Assembly (NCBI GenBank): GCA_033297075.1
Contig: MU858249.1
Coordinates: 1 to 64,000 of the forward strand
Length of the DNA: 64,000 nt
Source: Rhypophila decipiens
Lineage: Eukaryota > Ascomycota > Sordariomycetes > Sordariales > Naviculisporaceae
Direction: 5' to 3'
Part shown: positions 42,137 to 53,303 of the stretch, in pieces
Layout of the letters: the number at the start of each line of letters is the position of its first letter
Numbering within the stretch: the stretch's first letter is position 1
Notes under the pieces: generated by a model
Databases searched by the model: none
What the model was told of the DNA's origin: nothing
What the model saw: only the letters and a program-made list of their open reading frames with translations
Position numbers and translations under genes: made by a program

Positions 42137-42999
42137 TGTTCTTAGGTAAATAAAGTTAAAATTGTTTCTTGATGTATTTTGTGGGTGACAAGAGAGAGAT
42201 ACTCTGGGGACTGAGCTTGCTTATTTATGTCGTGAATTTTTTTAAATTTTTTTTGTACATGTAATCTTCTTGGGAGCGCCCAGTGGTACAAGCCCGTGTG
42301 ACTCATGGGAGACACCACCTTCGGCGGCGATGACGACGAGAACCAGTCCTTTGTGGCATCAAGCGACAACGACGACGAGGAAAATGAAAAGGAGGAGCGC
42401 AGCATCTCAAGTTTCTTAACAGCACAATTTCACGACCAAAGAGAAACAAAGATGAGTTTTGCGATATCGGATAGTGTCTGATCTTATGTTTGGTGTTATT
42501 ATCGCCCAAGTCCCATGTTGTGAAGCTATTCAGAGCATGCGTTGCCGTGGCACCAGAACTCGTGCAAAAGGGGTTATTTACTCAACCGTGGGGGTTATGA
42601 TCAATGCGGACAATCCCGGTTAACAAAACAATTGAAAGCTGAGAAAAACATCGGACGACGTGTCTGGGGCATTGATCGATCGTAGGCTAGGCCCGAATGC
42701 ATTGCGCGGACTGGACGACATAAATACCACTGCAAGGGCTCAGTCGAGCAGTGGTATGATGGTGACGCCACTTGCCTGTCATCAGACCACCAGCACCACC
42801 TCACATCTGCATACCACAGTCCGGCCAAAACAGGCAATCAGCTACCGTGTATAAAGATTTCAGTGCCCTAATTGTCGCAATTCGAAAGATTCCCATGTAA
42901 ATCCTTGTTAATCATATGTGAAGAAAAAAAAACATTTACAGCAAAAAATAGTACAGAGCACTTCCAAGCCCCTTTTATCCTAGACATACCAGGCACATA
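42137..42999. other. Divergent promoter region
   Basis: Between the APH kinase gene (minus) and the GTPase-like gene (plus). It contains the small acidic frame annotated at 42305-42481 and otherwise nothing I recognise. The segment from 42880 on is AT-rich leader of the GTPase-like gene. Confidence 0.45.
42305..42481 (+). CDS. Possible 58-residue acidic small protein
   Basis: ATG at 42305 opens a 58-codon frame. Its first 35 codons are highly acidic (FGGDDDENQSFVASSDNDDE) and favour C or G in third position, as in the real genes around it; the last 20 codons do not. There is no domain and no partner. It could be a genuine short gene, a leftover exon, or chance. The minus strand in the same place also has an open frame, but its Arg-rich translation looks like a shadow. 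Confidence 0.2.
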   Translation: MGDTTFGGDDDENQSFVASSDNDDEENEKEERSISSFLTAQFHDQRETKMSFAISDSV

Positions 43000-44761
43000 A
43001 TGGACAAGTCAACCCAAGAGGCCGACGCCCAATACTATTCCCAACCGCTCTCCTCACCATCCGAGTTCCTCTCATCATGTCCCAAGTTCCGCATCCTCGT
43101 GCTCGGGAACCCAGAGTCAACCAAGCAAGAGATCTTTTCCAAGGTCTTTGGCGTAGATCTTGAAAAGGTGAGCTTCCAAAACCACAACAACTTCTCAATT
43201 CTCCTCTAGCTAACATCAACCCTCCCAGAAACTCTTGGCATCAGCATTCACCTCCTCACACAACCTTACCGAGCCCCTCGACCTGCACAACCAAAACGAG
43301 CACCTCGAGGTCCTAACCTCTCTCAACTTTGGCACCGGCGACCAACAGTCCTACGATTCCGTTGTCTCCTTTCTCGAATCCTCTTCCATCCAGAACAATG
43401 AACCACATTGCATCTGGTACTGCGTCTCAGCCCAAGAAAGCCGCACCGTGCACCCGCTCGAACTCCAATTCTTCAAGACCCTGTCCACCCTAGCCCCCCA
43501 CATCCCCGTCGTCCTAGTCTTTACCAAGTACGACGAGTTCGTCTCTCAAGTCCGGCTGGACTGGTCCAAAGACGCCGAAGAACGCGGATTGTCCAAGGTA
43601 GCCGTCACACATATCCTCCGCGATTTGGCCATCAAGCGGTTTGAGCATTCTATTGGTGAGCGATGGGATGAAGCGCTACAGCTCGGTGTTCATCAGAGTT
43701 CGAGCTGGCAGGAACACAACGTTCGCCGCGTGTGTGTGGCGGGTTCGGAGGGCTTGGGCGACGATGATACCGAGCCCGAGAGCTTTTTACAGCTCGTGGG
43801 GATCACGCTTGCTGGATTGAAGGAGAGAAGTGTCAAGTTGGCCTTTGCTGTTGCGCAGAGGAATTCGGCTTTTATTGATACGCAGTGTGAGTCTTTGTCC
43901 CCCTTTTTTCCCCTTTTATTTGATAAATTGGATGCTGACAACAAAGGTAAAACAGTCTGCGCAGAGCTGGCATCAACCTACTTCACAGTCGACACCGGCC
44001 ACGCACGAAAACTACCAGGCGTCGATATCCGCGAGATGCTCCCCAATTTCTTTGCGAAAAGCGTCCAAATCTTCAACATGCGCGATGTCTCGTCCGTCTT
44101 GGCAGATGCGTCTCTGTCCGTCAGGATCCTGAAAGCAGCGTTCCACCAGACAGACCAGTTCCCGCTCTTGACCGAGATTCTCCAGCACAGCTCGACAGAG
44201 TCTTCTTCTTTGCTGGTGAATAACCTCAGCCCGCATGAGCGTGCAGTTTTGCTCGTCCAGGGCTTTACGCTGCTGGTGTTTTTCTTGCATCGGCTGGCGG
44301 ATGCTCAGTGGCCTCATCGCGAGAATTTCAGTCTGTCTTTGCCGCCGCTGACTGTTACAAAGCATGGGGTGGACAGGCTTGTGAAAGAATTGGAGAATGG
44401 CAAGGAACGAATCGCTGTGCTCGAGATGGTCGAGGGGAGCACCATCTTTACAGAGTGCGCTATCCGGCAGGGAATTGCTGATTTGGTAGCGGGCGTGGTT
44501 GAGCGAGTTGAACAGGAGGAAAAGACGGAGTCAGAGTTTTACTCGTTTGGCGGGGGAAGTAGTGGTGCCGGGCCGGGGAGGTATGTGTACGAGGGCGTTG
44601 TCGGCGGCAGCGGCAATCATCCGGCCCCGAGACGGCAGAGACGGTCCGTCGTGGTGGTGGACGATTCGGACTTGCAGGAGATTTCGTTAAGTTTTGTGAA
44701 CGACAAGAGCCCGGACGATATGGTGCTGCCATGTGGGTTGAGGATTTTACCCCTGAACTGA
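43000..44761 (+). CDS. GTPase-like protein with degenerate P-loop
   Basis: Three exons, 43000-43167, 43229-43886 and 43956-44761, give 543 residues. The second intron is 69 bases, a multiple of three without stop, so an unspliced product would only gain 23 residues. A G-domain-like core is visible: strand FRILVLGN, then ESTKQE where a GKS/T P-loop should be, CIWYCVSAQESRTVHPLELQ (switch/G3 region) and IPVVLVFTKYDEF with the G4 motif TKYD at 155-158. The P-loop GNPESTKQ lacks the Gly before Lys and the Ser/Thr after it, so nucleotide binding or hydrolysis may be lost. The helical region 240-440 (LSPHERAVLLVQGFTLLVFF) could associate with membrane. Distant kinship to fungal dynamin-like or AIG1-like GTPases is possible. 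The function is not known. Confidence 0.82.
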
Positions 44762-46110
44762 CAGGATTGGCGAAGTTATGATGGTTACAGGACAAGGGGC
44801 ACACAGAACTTTGGATTGTTTGTTTACATTTTTTTAGAGTTTGTCATCCGTACATGTATATACGTTATTCATAGGTTACGATATTGCATGCAATTGTTCA
44901 ATTTGTTATTGTTTCATCTATCTGACCGCTGCTGCTGTGCAGTGTGGACAGAGTTCGTCTCATCTCGCACAGAACCAGAACCTGTCCCATCCCCGTGTCC
45001 GATATAGATGAGCTGTGTCGCAAATAGAGGACCAAGTTCTAGAACTCTTCAGCCCAACCAAGCAAACAAGCTTTTATGCTCCCAAGCTTGTGCCATGAAA
45101 CCACGCAATCTCTCGTCCGGGTGTTCAGCTGTGCAACCCTCTCAGATGCACGAGAATGTCGATCGTGTTTCCGACTTTGAAGGCCAGACTGCGCTATCAT
45201 CATCACACCACCTCCGCAATGCCTCATTGGCAAGTCTTGCTCAATATCGCATACTTCCGAGGAGGACTTAGTCAGGCCCGTCTCGATATGGACGAAAGAT
45301 GCACCCGATTGCTTTTGGGGGCTCTTCCGGAGTTCCAATCCGGGAGGGTGTGCAGCAGCAAACCGGGCGCACCGGGGCGGCGAGAGCAAAAGTGCCGGTG
45401 ACCGCCAGCCCTATAGCATTGGCGAAGAAAACCACGAACCCCAAAGCTGAACCACCTAACCGACCCCAAAGCCAATCATCGTGATAGTTTCCCCCGCTGT
45501 TACACCCGTTCTCATGTTTTGCTTACGTGAGTCCTGCTGTCGTAGCACGCTGCTACTGTACACTACTGCGCTGTGCAACTTGCATGCAGGATAATTATAT
45601 CACTAAAACTCAGCACATCTTTGACTGGAACAAAGTCCGCAGCGGCTTACTTGTCTTGGAGGAATTCTGCAAGCCCATTTATAAGAGTAGCACCGCAAAC
45701 ACCATTATCGACATCGCCAAAGCAAGTCCGTTAGTAAGCGTCGACAATACGTAGCATTCTCTTCAAAAAGTCCAAAGGATTTTGGGGGAGAACATTCTCA
45801 TGCATGGAATGATGACTGGGAAAATGCGATGTTACTGGCCAAGAGTGCCAAGGCGGGACCCAAAAAATACCACAGACACGAACCCCGACGATCGACAGAT
45901 TTGCGATGCCCAAGACCTGTTTTCTGGAGGGTCCAAGGGGTGGCATGTGGGGCCGGTGTCTGGGCATCGGCATCCAATCATTCAACCTGTCCTTCTTTTT
46001 ATTGCACGACGTCAAGTACATCATGCAGTGGTGTAAAACTGTATCGATTTTACTGACGGTATGTTAAAGCATAATAAAACAAACAACAGAGTGTTTTTAT
46101 TCTCGTTGTT

Positions 46111-46151
<41 letters not shown>

Positions 46152-46833
46152 CGTAATTACAAACCCTCCAAATCTCTCAACGTCGAAATGAGAAATTACG
46201 AAATCTCCAAAACGTTTTCCTTGGCTGGCTGACCTTCGTCTCCAGTTTCTCGTGTCAGGCTATTAGCTCGACCCCACTAATCCATAACGGGGTCCACCAC
46301 TTTGCCGCCCCTGAAATTGAAATGGGTGGCAGTGCTGGCAGCTCAGTGGACCTGCTTCTAAAAGTGATGTTTGGCGAGCTGAACTGCCCCCTGCCGTTTG
46401 GATGCACGGCGCGCCCTCGGCTCCCAACCCACCTGGCACCCCTTTTCGTCCCGGCCAGCAGGCGGCAGGCCCACTAATGTTCACCAGCAAAGACGTCAGC
46501 CAGTGACAGTCGTCCTTTTTGTGCATCCCATCCGTCCATCCATCCATCCCATCGACTCATCCCTCAGACATCCTTTTGCTTGCTACACACTCCTTTTGAC
46601 ATTGTGCCTCCTTCGCTCTTTCTTATTTTGGACTTCCGACACTCATTCCTCTGCAACACAGCAGTCTCTCTCTTTTTGATCTTTAAAACTTGCTACTTTC
46701 CCGACACTCGCTCATTTCCACTTTCTTTTTAAACTCCCGCTGCGTTGCAGATCCAGAGCCGAACCAACCGAGCACTTGCAATTCTCACCTGGCGTGACGC
46801 GACACAACCACTAGATCACCACAACATTACACA
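44762..46833. other. Intergenic region with GTT microsatellite
   Basis: 2.1 kb without a supported protein gene. It holds the (GTT)n run at about 46105-46151 and a short CATC-rich tract near 46526-46552. The last 250 bases are probably the 5' leader of the glucanase gene (pyrimidine-rich, typical of fungal promoters). Confidence 0.5.
46105..46151. repeat. (GTT)n microsatellite
   Basis: About 15 copies of GTT with one ATT interruption, in intergenic DNA 680 bp upstream of the GH17 gene. Not in any coding frame I support. Confidence 0.95.
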
Positions 46834-48024
46834 ATGCGTGCCACCTCGAGCTTCGCTGCCGCTGCCGCTATCCTAGCGGCGAGCGTTTCGGCTGCTACTC
46901 CGGCCTACCTCGGCTTCAACTCGGGCTCTACGCTACCCGACCGGTCCGCCAAGTTCAAGAAGGACTTTGTCCAAGAGTTCACCACTGCACAGAACCTCAA
47001 GAACGCCCCCGGCAAGTTCGACGCCGTCCGTCTCTACACCAACATCCAAGCCTACTCGGAGACGTCGGAGCCGATTGAGGCGTTCGACGCCGCCATCGAG
47101 ACCAACACCAAGATCCTCCTCGGCGTGTGGGCCTCAGGCGTGAAGAACATCGATCCTGAGCTCAAGGCCTTGGAGAATGGTCTCAAGAAGCACGGATCCA
47201 AGCTCACCGACCTCGTGATTGGTATCTCGATCGGTAGCGAGGACCTGTACCGCGATTCTGCGACGGGAATCAAGAACAAGGCCGGCCTCGGAGCGGGCCC
47301 CGACGTGCTCGTCAAGTTCATCAACGACTTCAAGACCAAGTTTGCCAACACTCCGCTGGCCAGCATCCCCGTTGGCCACGTCGACACGTGGGATGCGTGG
47401 GTCAATGGCACCAACAAGCCCGTCGTCGATGCCGTCGACTTCGTCGGTGTTGACGAGTACCCCTACTACGAGAATGGCAAGGGCAACAACATCGAGAACT
47501 CGGGCCAGCTCTTCGACCGCGCCTACAACGCCGTCAAGGCTGCCATCGGTGACAAGGAGCTGTGGATGACCGAGACTGGCTGGCCCTATGTCGGCGAGAC
47601 CTGGGATCTTGCCGTTCCCAGCGTGAAGAACGCGCAGTACTTCTGGCAAGAGGTCGGCTGCCGCAAGCTCTTCAACAAGGTCCCCACCTTCTGGTACACT
47701 CTGCGCGACTCCAACCCCGACAACACCATGAAGTTCGCCATCACCAAGAACCTCAACACCGAGCCCATGTTTGACCTCACCTGCCCCATCACCTTCAAGA
47801 CCCCGGAGGCGGCCGAGTCGAGCGGCAGTGAGAAGCCCCCCTCCAGCACTGGAACCAATGCCCCAGCCCCGACTGGCGGTGCTGACTCCCCCACGGGCAC
47901 CGGTGCCGGTACCGGCACTGGCAGCTCCACGAGCCCTACCCCCACCGGCGGTGCCTCGTTCAAGACCTTCTCGTATGCCGCTGCTGGCCTTTCCGCCGCG
48001 GCCTACCTCGCTGCCATGCTCTAA
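46834..48024 (+). CDS. GPI-anchored GH17 glucan endo-1,3-beta-glucosidase
   Basis: 396 residues, one exon. Residues 1-20 are a secretion signal ending ASVSA. The GH17 TIM barrel follows: LGFNSGS, DAVRLYTNIQ, VIGISIGSEDLYR with acid/base E136, FVGVDEYPYYEN, and WMTETGWP with nucleophile E247. A Thr/Pro/Gly-rich linker (about 325-370) leads to a C-terminal hydrophobic tail (FSYAAAGLSAAAYLAAML), which is the GPI-attachment signal. Enzymes of this type cut or transfer beta-1,3-glucan in the fungal cell wall, similar to EglC/Bgl2-Scw proteins. It would sit at the plasma membrane or wall. The codon bias is very strong, suggesting high expression. Confidence 0.96.
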   Translation: MRATSSFAAAAAILAASVSAATPAYLGFNSGSTLPDRSAKFKKDFVQEFTTAQNLKNAPGKFDAVRLYTNIQAYSETSEPIEAFDAAIETNTKILLGVWASGVKNIDPELKALENGLKKHGSKLTDLVIGISIGSEDLYRDSATGIKNKAGLGAGPDVLVKFINDFKTKFANTPLASIPVGHVDTWDAWVNGTNKPVVDAVDFVGVDEYPYYENGKGNNIENSGQLFDRAYNAVKAAIGDKELWMTETGWPYVGETWDLAVPSVKNAQYFWQEVGCRKLFNKVPTFWYTLRDSNPDNTMKFAITKNLNTEPMFDLTCPITFKTPEAAESSGSEKPPSSTGTNAPAPTGGADSPTGTGAGTGTGSSTSPTPTGGASFKTFSYAAAGLSAAAYLAAML

Positions 48025-48976
48025 GCTGCATGCGTTGGTTCTAATCGGCCATATCTCCTTTCTTGTCTAAAGTCATCACTCACATATGGGAAGGATAAAT
48101 TGGGATCTATCTGGGAAATAAAAATTGGCTTTGACCATCTCTTGGTTCATTTTCTTTTAATTGGTTTCAGCCTGGTGTTTTTATTTGTACATGCACAATA
48201 GAGGAAAAATATACCATTAACCATTTGTTTTACATCATGGCATTCCGCGAGCAATCGCGATGGGCTTTTTCCTCTTGGGCGTGTACAGTATTCCCTTTTA
48301 ATGAGGTCTATCGGTGTGGGCTGTATTCGGGCTGGTTCTGGATTGAATGGGGGCTGCATTTAGGTGTGTAGGCAGAGTAGATGCCAATTGACCAGCTGTA
48401 TGTTGTGCCATCTAGTGATAACCCATTCGTGCCCATCTTGTCTCCGAGAGATCTCGTTTATATAATGTTTAGCGCTTATCGCAGATTCAATACGGCCACT
48501 TATACGAGCTACTAATGGCGGCTTGAGGTTGCAATTGACTTTGGCTAGTCACATTTTGGGTGCAGTATGGATCGGAGGCTTGTACTGTATTTTTGTACAT
48601 ATCTAACAGGCCGGTTAGTCATATATCGTCGGTAGGAAAGGTAATTAATTACCTGTCCATGTGAGATGCCCAACTTTCCGCTCTACGACGTCGGCAGCCT
48701 GAGTCACCCGGTCAGGGACCCGATACGACGGCAGTCGGGACGGCCGTACTCCGAGCGGGGGAAGTGCAAATGTTACTTAAGACGTCAGCTTACTTCTATT
48801 CGATATCTTCAACTCTATATCTTTGCTTAATTAGTTGCTTCCTCCTCGGCAAAGGTCGTTCCATCATAAATATTAAATCACTGATCCTCAAATTTCACCA
48901 GTCTCTCGCCCATCTGAGTTAGTCGATAAATTAGGAACCTCATTGCCAGCCCGACAACAACAATAACAACAACAAG
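48025..48976. other. Intergenic region
   Basis: 3' flank of the glucanase gene and promoter of the methyltransferase gene. No gene, repeat or RNA recognised. Confidence 0.5.
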
Positions 48977-49876
48977 ATGTCCACCACCAACACCACAAAG
49001 GCGGAAGAAAATGCCCAGCCCCATATTCCATCAGCCTCCGACTCGGAGGCAATGAAATCCCGCCTCAAGGAATCCTACGACGCCATAGCCGCTACATATA
49101 ACGACTGGACGACGCAGCATTCTTCTCTACGGGAGAAATACCTTGACAAGCTGCTGGGCTATCTAGTCCCATCCGTTGCAGCGCCATCTCAGCCTGGGCA
49201 TGGGCAGGTTTACCGCATCCTCGAGCTAGGATGTGGTGCCGGCATCCCCGTCACCGAGCGTCTTGTCAACTTTGACTTTGCTTCTTCTGATGAGAAAGGA
49301 GCCTCCTCGTTCCACATTGTGGCGAATGATCTTTCCTCTACGCAGGTTGAGCTTGGCCAAAAGCGGCTGGGCGGTTCTCTTGTCAGCTTGTCTGATGATG
49401 GAAATCAACCAGGACAGTCCAGCAAGAAGAGTGAGACCAAGAGCCAAACCAACAACTTGATCGAGTGGATCCAGGGTGACATGACGAAGCTTTCTTTTCC
49501 CGACGAGAGTCTGGATGCTGTGATTGGCATGTACAGTATTATTCACCTCCCCAAGGAAGAGCAGGCTGTCATGATTAGACGGATTGCGCGGTGGTTGAAG
49601 CGGCCTTCTTCTTCTGATGATCATGGTAGCGTTGGTGGTGGTGGAATCATGCTCCTCAACTTTGGCGACGAGGCAAGTGACGGCGAGGTTATTGACAAGT
49701 GGCTTGGTGAGGACAAGGGCTGGATGTACTGGAGTGCTTGGGGGACGGAGAAGACCATGGAGATTGTTAGGGAGAAGCAGAATGGGTTGGAGGTGTTGGT
49801 CGAGGAGGTGGTCAGCGAGAAGGAGGACGGGGCGGTTGATGTGATGTTTTTGTGGGTTATTGCGCGGCGGACTTGA
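48977..49876 (+). CDS. Class I SAM-dependent methyltransferase
   Basis: 299 residues, one exon, ATG in good context. The N-terminal helix SYDAIAATYNDW is typical of UbiE/COQ5-like small-molecule methyltransferases. Motif I, RILELGCGAGIP, is at 80-91; motif II includes HIVANDLSSTQVELG; the post-II acidic loop is IEWIQGDMTKLSFPDESLDAV; and motif IV is IGMYSIIHLPKEEQ. The family transfers a methyl group from SAM to O, N or C of small molecules. The substrate cannot be inferred. A Ser/Lys/Gln-rich insert lies near 135-155. The DUF4246 gene follows 450 bases downstream on the same strand; nothing else links them. Confidence 0.92.
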   Translation: MSTTNTTKAEENAQPHIPSASDSEAMKSRLKESYDAIAATYNDWTTQHSSLREKYLDKLLGYLVPSVAAPSQPGHGQVYRILELGCGAGIPVTERLVNFDFASSDEKGASSFHIVANDLSSTQVELGQKRLGGSLVSLSDDGNQPGQSSKKSETKSQTNNLIEWIQGDMTKLSFPDESLDAVIGMYSIIHLPKEEQAVMIRRIARWLKRPSSSDDHGSVGGGGIMLLNFGDEASDGEVIDKWLGEDKGWMYWSAWGTEKTMEIVREKQNGLEVLVEEVVSEKEDGAVDVMFLWVIARRT

Positions 49877-50323
49877 TACTTCTTATGGAAATACAAAATC
49901 CAAGGTCAGTGTGAAAGAAGCGGTAAAGTTGACAAGCCCTTTCTGGCTGTCATGGCAATAGCGTCAGAATAGCTTCGTTTTCGGGGTACGGATATCAATC
50001 GCGCCTGTACGGATACAACAGGCAGCATTCAGGGGGGACCCAACCGACCGCTGTTGGACCACTGCAGCACAGGGGCGGGCTAGCCCCCCTTTCCCTATCT
50101 GCGCCTGTAGTTTTCAGGCAAGTCTTGGCAGACCAGGCAGACCAGGCAGGAGGGGTCGTCCAGCTCCAAGTTTGGGAATCGTGCTTTCCTTGTTCGGCTT
50201 CCCCTGCGAACAACCTGAAGCTTAAATATTCATCACGGCCGTTATCCACTCCTCGTCCGCTGTCCTTTTACTCTCTGCTTGTCTACTTTCGTTTCAATCC
50301 AACACATCTTCTCTCCTACAAAA
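49877..50323. other. Intergenic region
   Basis: 450 bases between two plus-strand genes; promoter and leader of the DUF4246 gene. Nothing else seen. Confidence 0.5.
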
Positions 50324-52558
50324 ATGGACCCTCCAAAGATGCCCAAGCACCCGTACATGTACCCAGGTATCATCCTGGGCCTGCGCCAGACTGAGGGAAA
50401 GGGAGATGATGACGATTACAAGATTGCGGCGCATCCAACATGCCCTGGCCCGGGTGCTCACCTCCTCCAGGTCCGCGAAGTCGCCATGATGGTCCTGATG
50501 GACCGTCTGACAGACAAGCCCAACTGGACCGAGAAGATTCATAATCCCGAGATTTTGGCCAAATGGCGCAAGGAAGCCATGACTAGCGATTTCGAACAAG
50601 ATCTTGGTGTCAAGAACCCGACAGAGCGGACCAGACTCATTTCGCAAAAGGCATTTGACTTCTGCATCGCCGAGCTCAAGTGCAAGGCCGACTTCTTCAA
50701 AGAATCGGGCTTGATCTACACGCTGGACACCTACGACAGAGACAGCTACGGCTACGACACAGACCACCACATCATCAAATCCGACGTGCTCGTAAAACAA
50801 GACTTGCACCAACAGCTCAAGGACGCCTTTGACAAGCTGATGGCTGACCAGGCCACCAGTCCAGACTGGCACCCCCGTACAAACGACATGGTGTGGGACA
50901 TTGTCCACCCCTCCATGTATCCCTTTGTCTACAACCGCACGCACTTCATCCACGACGAGGTGGTCGGTATCGAGGATGCAATCGACAAGTGGTCTGGAAA
51001 GGGCACAGTTCCCACACAAAACAAGACCAGGCAACCTAGAAATGGCGGGAACCCATACACCCTTATCCCTGATAATTGCTGGTCTGACACCTACCAATGG
51101 CTTCCTTCCAACCTCGCCATCCAGGACGACGGAACCGTCAAGTTCACAAGCTATATTAACAACTTGCACCCAAACAAGTACCGCGAGGTGTACAGCGTTA
51201 TTGAAAAGCTGATCGACGCCGCAATGCCGGCATGGAATCATGCCCTGCATGGCTTCATCTCTCTCAAGCATTCCAGCGCCATGCCTGATGGCGAGGAGGA
51301 GGAGAATGGTCAGGCAGAGAGGTTCGATTTACCTCCTGAAATCTTGTAAGTTCTTGCAACGGAGCCACATGTTATTCCGACTAATGGTCTCGTCCAGCGA
51401 GGATACCGATGACGCCGGGATTTGGGAAGATTTCAACCCCGAGTTGTACGAGGCCAAAAAGGATGAGGTCGACATAGATGAAAACGACATCGACGAAACT
51501 ATTGAGAATCTCCATTGGGAGGATAATATCGAGGACCAGGATGAGGAAACCGTGGCAAAGTGGCGGGAGGAGGCCATCCGCCACTTCAAGTGGAAGGAGA
51601 TGCGCGATCCCGTCCTTCCGGAGCCCTTGGACTTTTCCCCCGTGAGGTATCAGACCTGGGAGAACATTCGGAACAAGTACAAGGAGAAAGGTCTGCAGGT
51701 CTATGTCAAGATGGCGAGTATTGAACTCACGCCCGAGAAGCCCAAATTTCCCCAGGGTGGCTGGCATGTAAGTTTTATTTTTCTTTATCTCTGTTGACCC
51801 AATTGCTGTTGACGTTCAGAACTGACGCCATACCCAAATAGATCGAAGGCCAACTCAACGAGCAAATCGTCGCAACGGCACTGTACTACGTCGACTCGGA
51901 AAATGTCACAACCAGCAGCCTATCCTTCCGCCAGCGCTGCGAGTCGGAGCAGGAGTCCCTCGAACGACGCGTAGGACAAAGCCTGTACGATTACTACGAG
52001 AAGATCTACGACACGCAGCTCTCGAGAGGTAACGGCCAGGCGGTCCAGCACTTTGGGGACGTGGTCACGCAGCAGGGAAGACTGCTTGCTTTTCCCAACG
52101 TCTACCAGCATCATGTGTCTGGCTTTGAGCTGGAGGACAAGACCAAGCCCGGCCATCGGAGGTTTATCGCGCTGTGGCTTGTCAATCCTGACATTAGGGT
52201 CATCTCAACGGCCAATGTACCGCCTCAGCAGTTTGACTGGTGGTTCGAGGCGGTGGCTAACGGCGGTGGTAAGGGACAGGTTCCTCTGGATGTGATGCAA
52301 CTCGTTTTGGACAAGAAGAGCGGCGGTGTCGTGGCTGGGGAGGACGCTGCGGTTGTTGACAAGTTGACGGCGGGTAACAAGGTAGCCAACAGGTTGCCGC
52401 CCGAGATTATGGACATGGTCAGGAAGGATGCGGAGCTGGACGGGCTGATGACGCTCGAGGAAGCCAAAGAACATCGGCTCAAGTTGATGGCTGAGAGGAG
52501 CGTGTTTGACACCAAGACGGCGACCCAGTTCCGGAGCTTTGGCTTTTGCGAGCATTGA
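50324..52558 (+). CDS. DUF4246-family protein
   Basis: Three exons, 50324-51345, 51398-51767 and 51842-52558, give 702 residues. The introns are 52 and 74 bases. The start MDPPKMPKHPYMYPG is the first ATG of the frame. The block QGGWHIEGQLNEQIVATALYY and the later HHVSGFELEDKTKPGHRRFI with ALWLVNPDIRVISTANVPPQ are the hallmark of the fungal DUF4246 family, about 600-750 residues long. The fold is probably a double-stranded beta-helix: H464 and E466 in WHIEG and the later His/Arg residues could form a 2-oxoglutarate/Fe(II)-type site. That is inference, as no activity is known to me. An acidic Asp/Glu stretch spans about 340-410. Soluble, no signal peptide. Confidence 0.92.
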
Positions 52559-53303
52559 TTGTGTGGTACTTGATTGGAAGCCTTCTTTTTCTCTTGGAAT
52601 GAGCTATCAGAAGTACACGATTCCCTTTCTCATATATACACAACACACCCACATTGCAGCCAGCGATCAAAACGCCCGTTTTTAACATACAAAGCCCCAG
52701 ATTCATAGGTCAAACCCATCTGCAATACTACCCTTGCTTAGAGTTCACATCATGTCACTATCACAAGGGTCCAGTTGAGCATTCTATTCATTAACAGCAA
52801 GGTGCTCAGTTGACAGGCAGATTGAGTCCACAAGAATGTGTTTAGGTTATTGAATCTGTTTAGCTTCTCGTATCCTGTCAAACATCTCTCTAGTTCGGTA
52901 ACGTCGATTGCTGTAGGTTATCGATACATGTAAAGTCCAGACCGGTACCGTGAAGTTCAGCTGTTACAGGGAAGTGGTTTTGGTTTTGGATAATCACTGA
53001 GTAACTAGGTACCTAGTATATGCCTCTCCAGCTAGGCCGAACAACAGTTAATGGGTTGTAAAATAAAAAACATATGCCTAATTATACCAAATAATGCACA
53101 CAAAATATATGTCTTGCAGTTGTAAAGACGGACAAAAGTACACCCTAGGAGACAATACTACAAGGCCTGTAAAACTACATTTAGATGCGTATGGTCACTG
53201 AAAAGAATGTGCGGTATCCACTCTGTCATGAATTTGCATACTACCAAAGTCTAAATTGCCCCATCTTGATCACTTTTGCCCCGATAATACATCTTTCCCT
53301 ATG
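52559..53303. other. Intergenic region between convergent genes
   Basis: 745 bases between the DUF4246 gene and the Clr5-domain gene, AT-rich toward the right. No gene or repeat recognised. Confidence 0.5.

Noticed and set aside
50294..51271. 325-codon minus-strand frame
   Set aside because: Antisense shadow of the DUF4246 exon 1.
48977..52558. Methyltransferase and DUF4246 genes as a biosynthetic pair
   Set aside because: Same strand and close, but separate promoters are likely, and nothing in either protein points to a common substrate.
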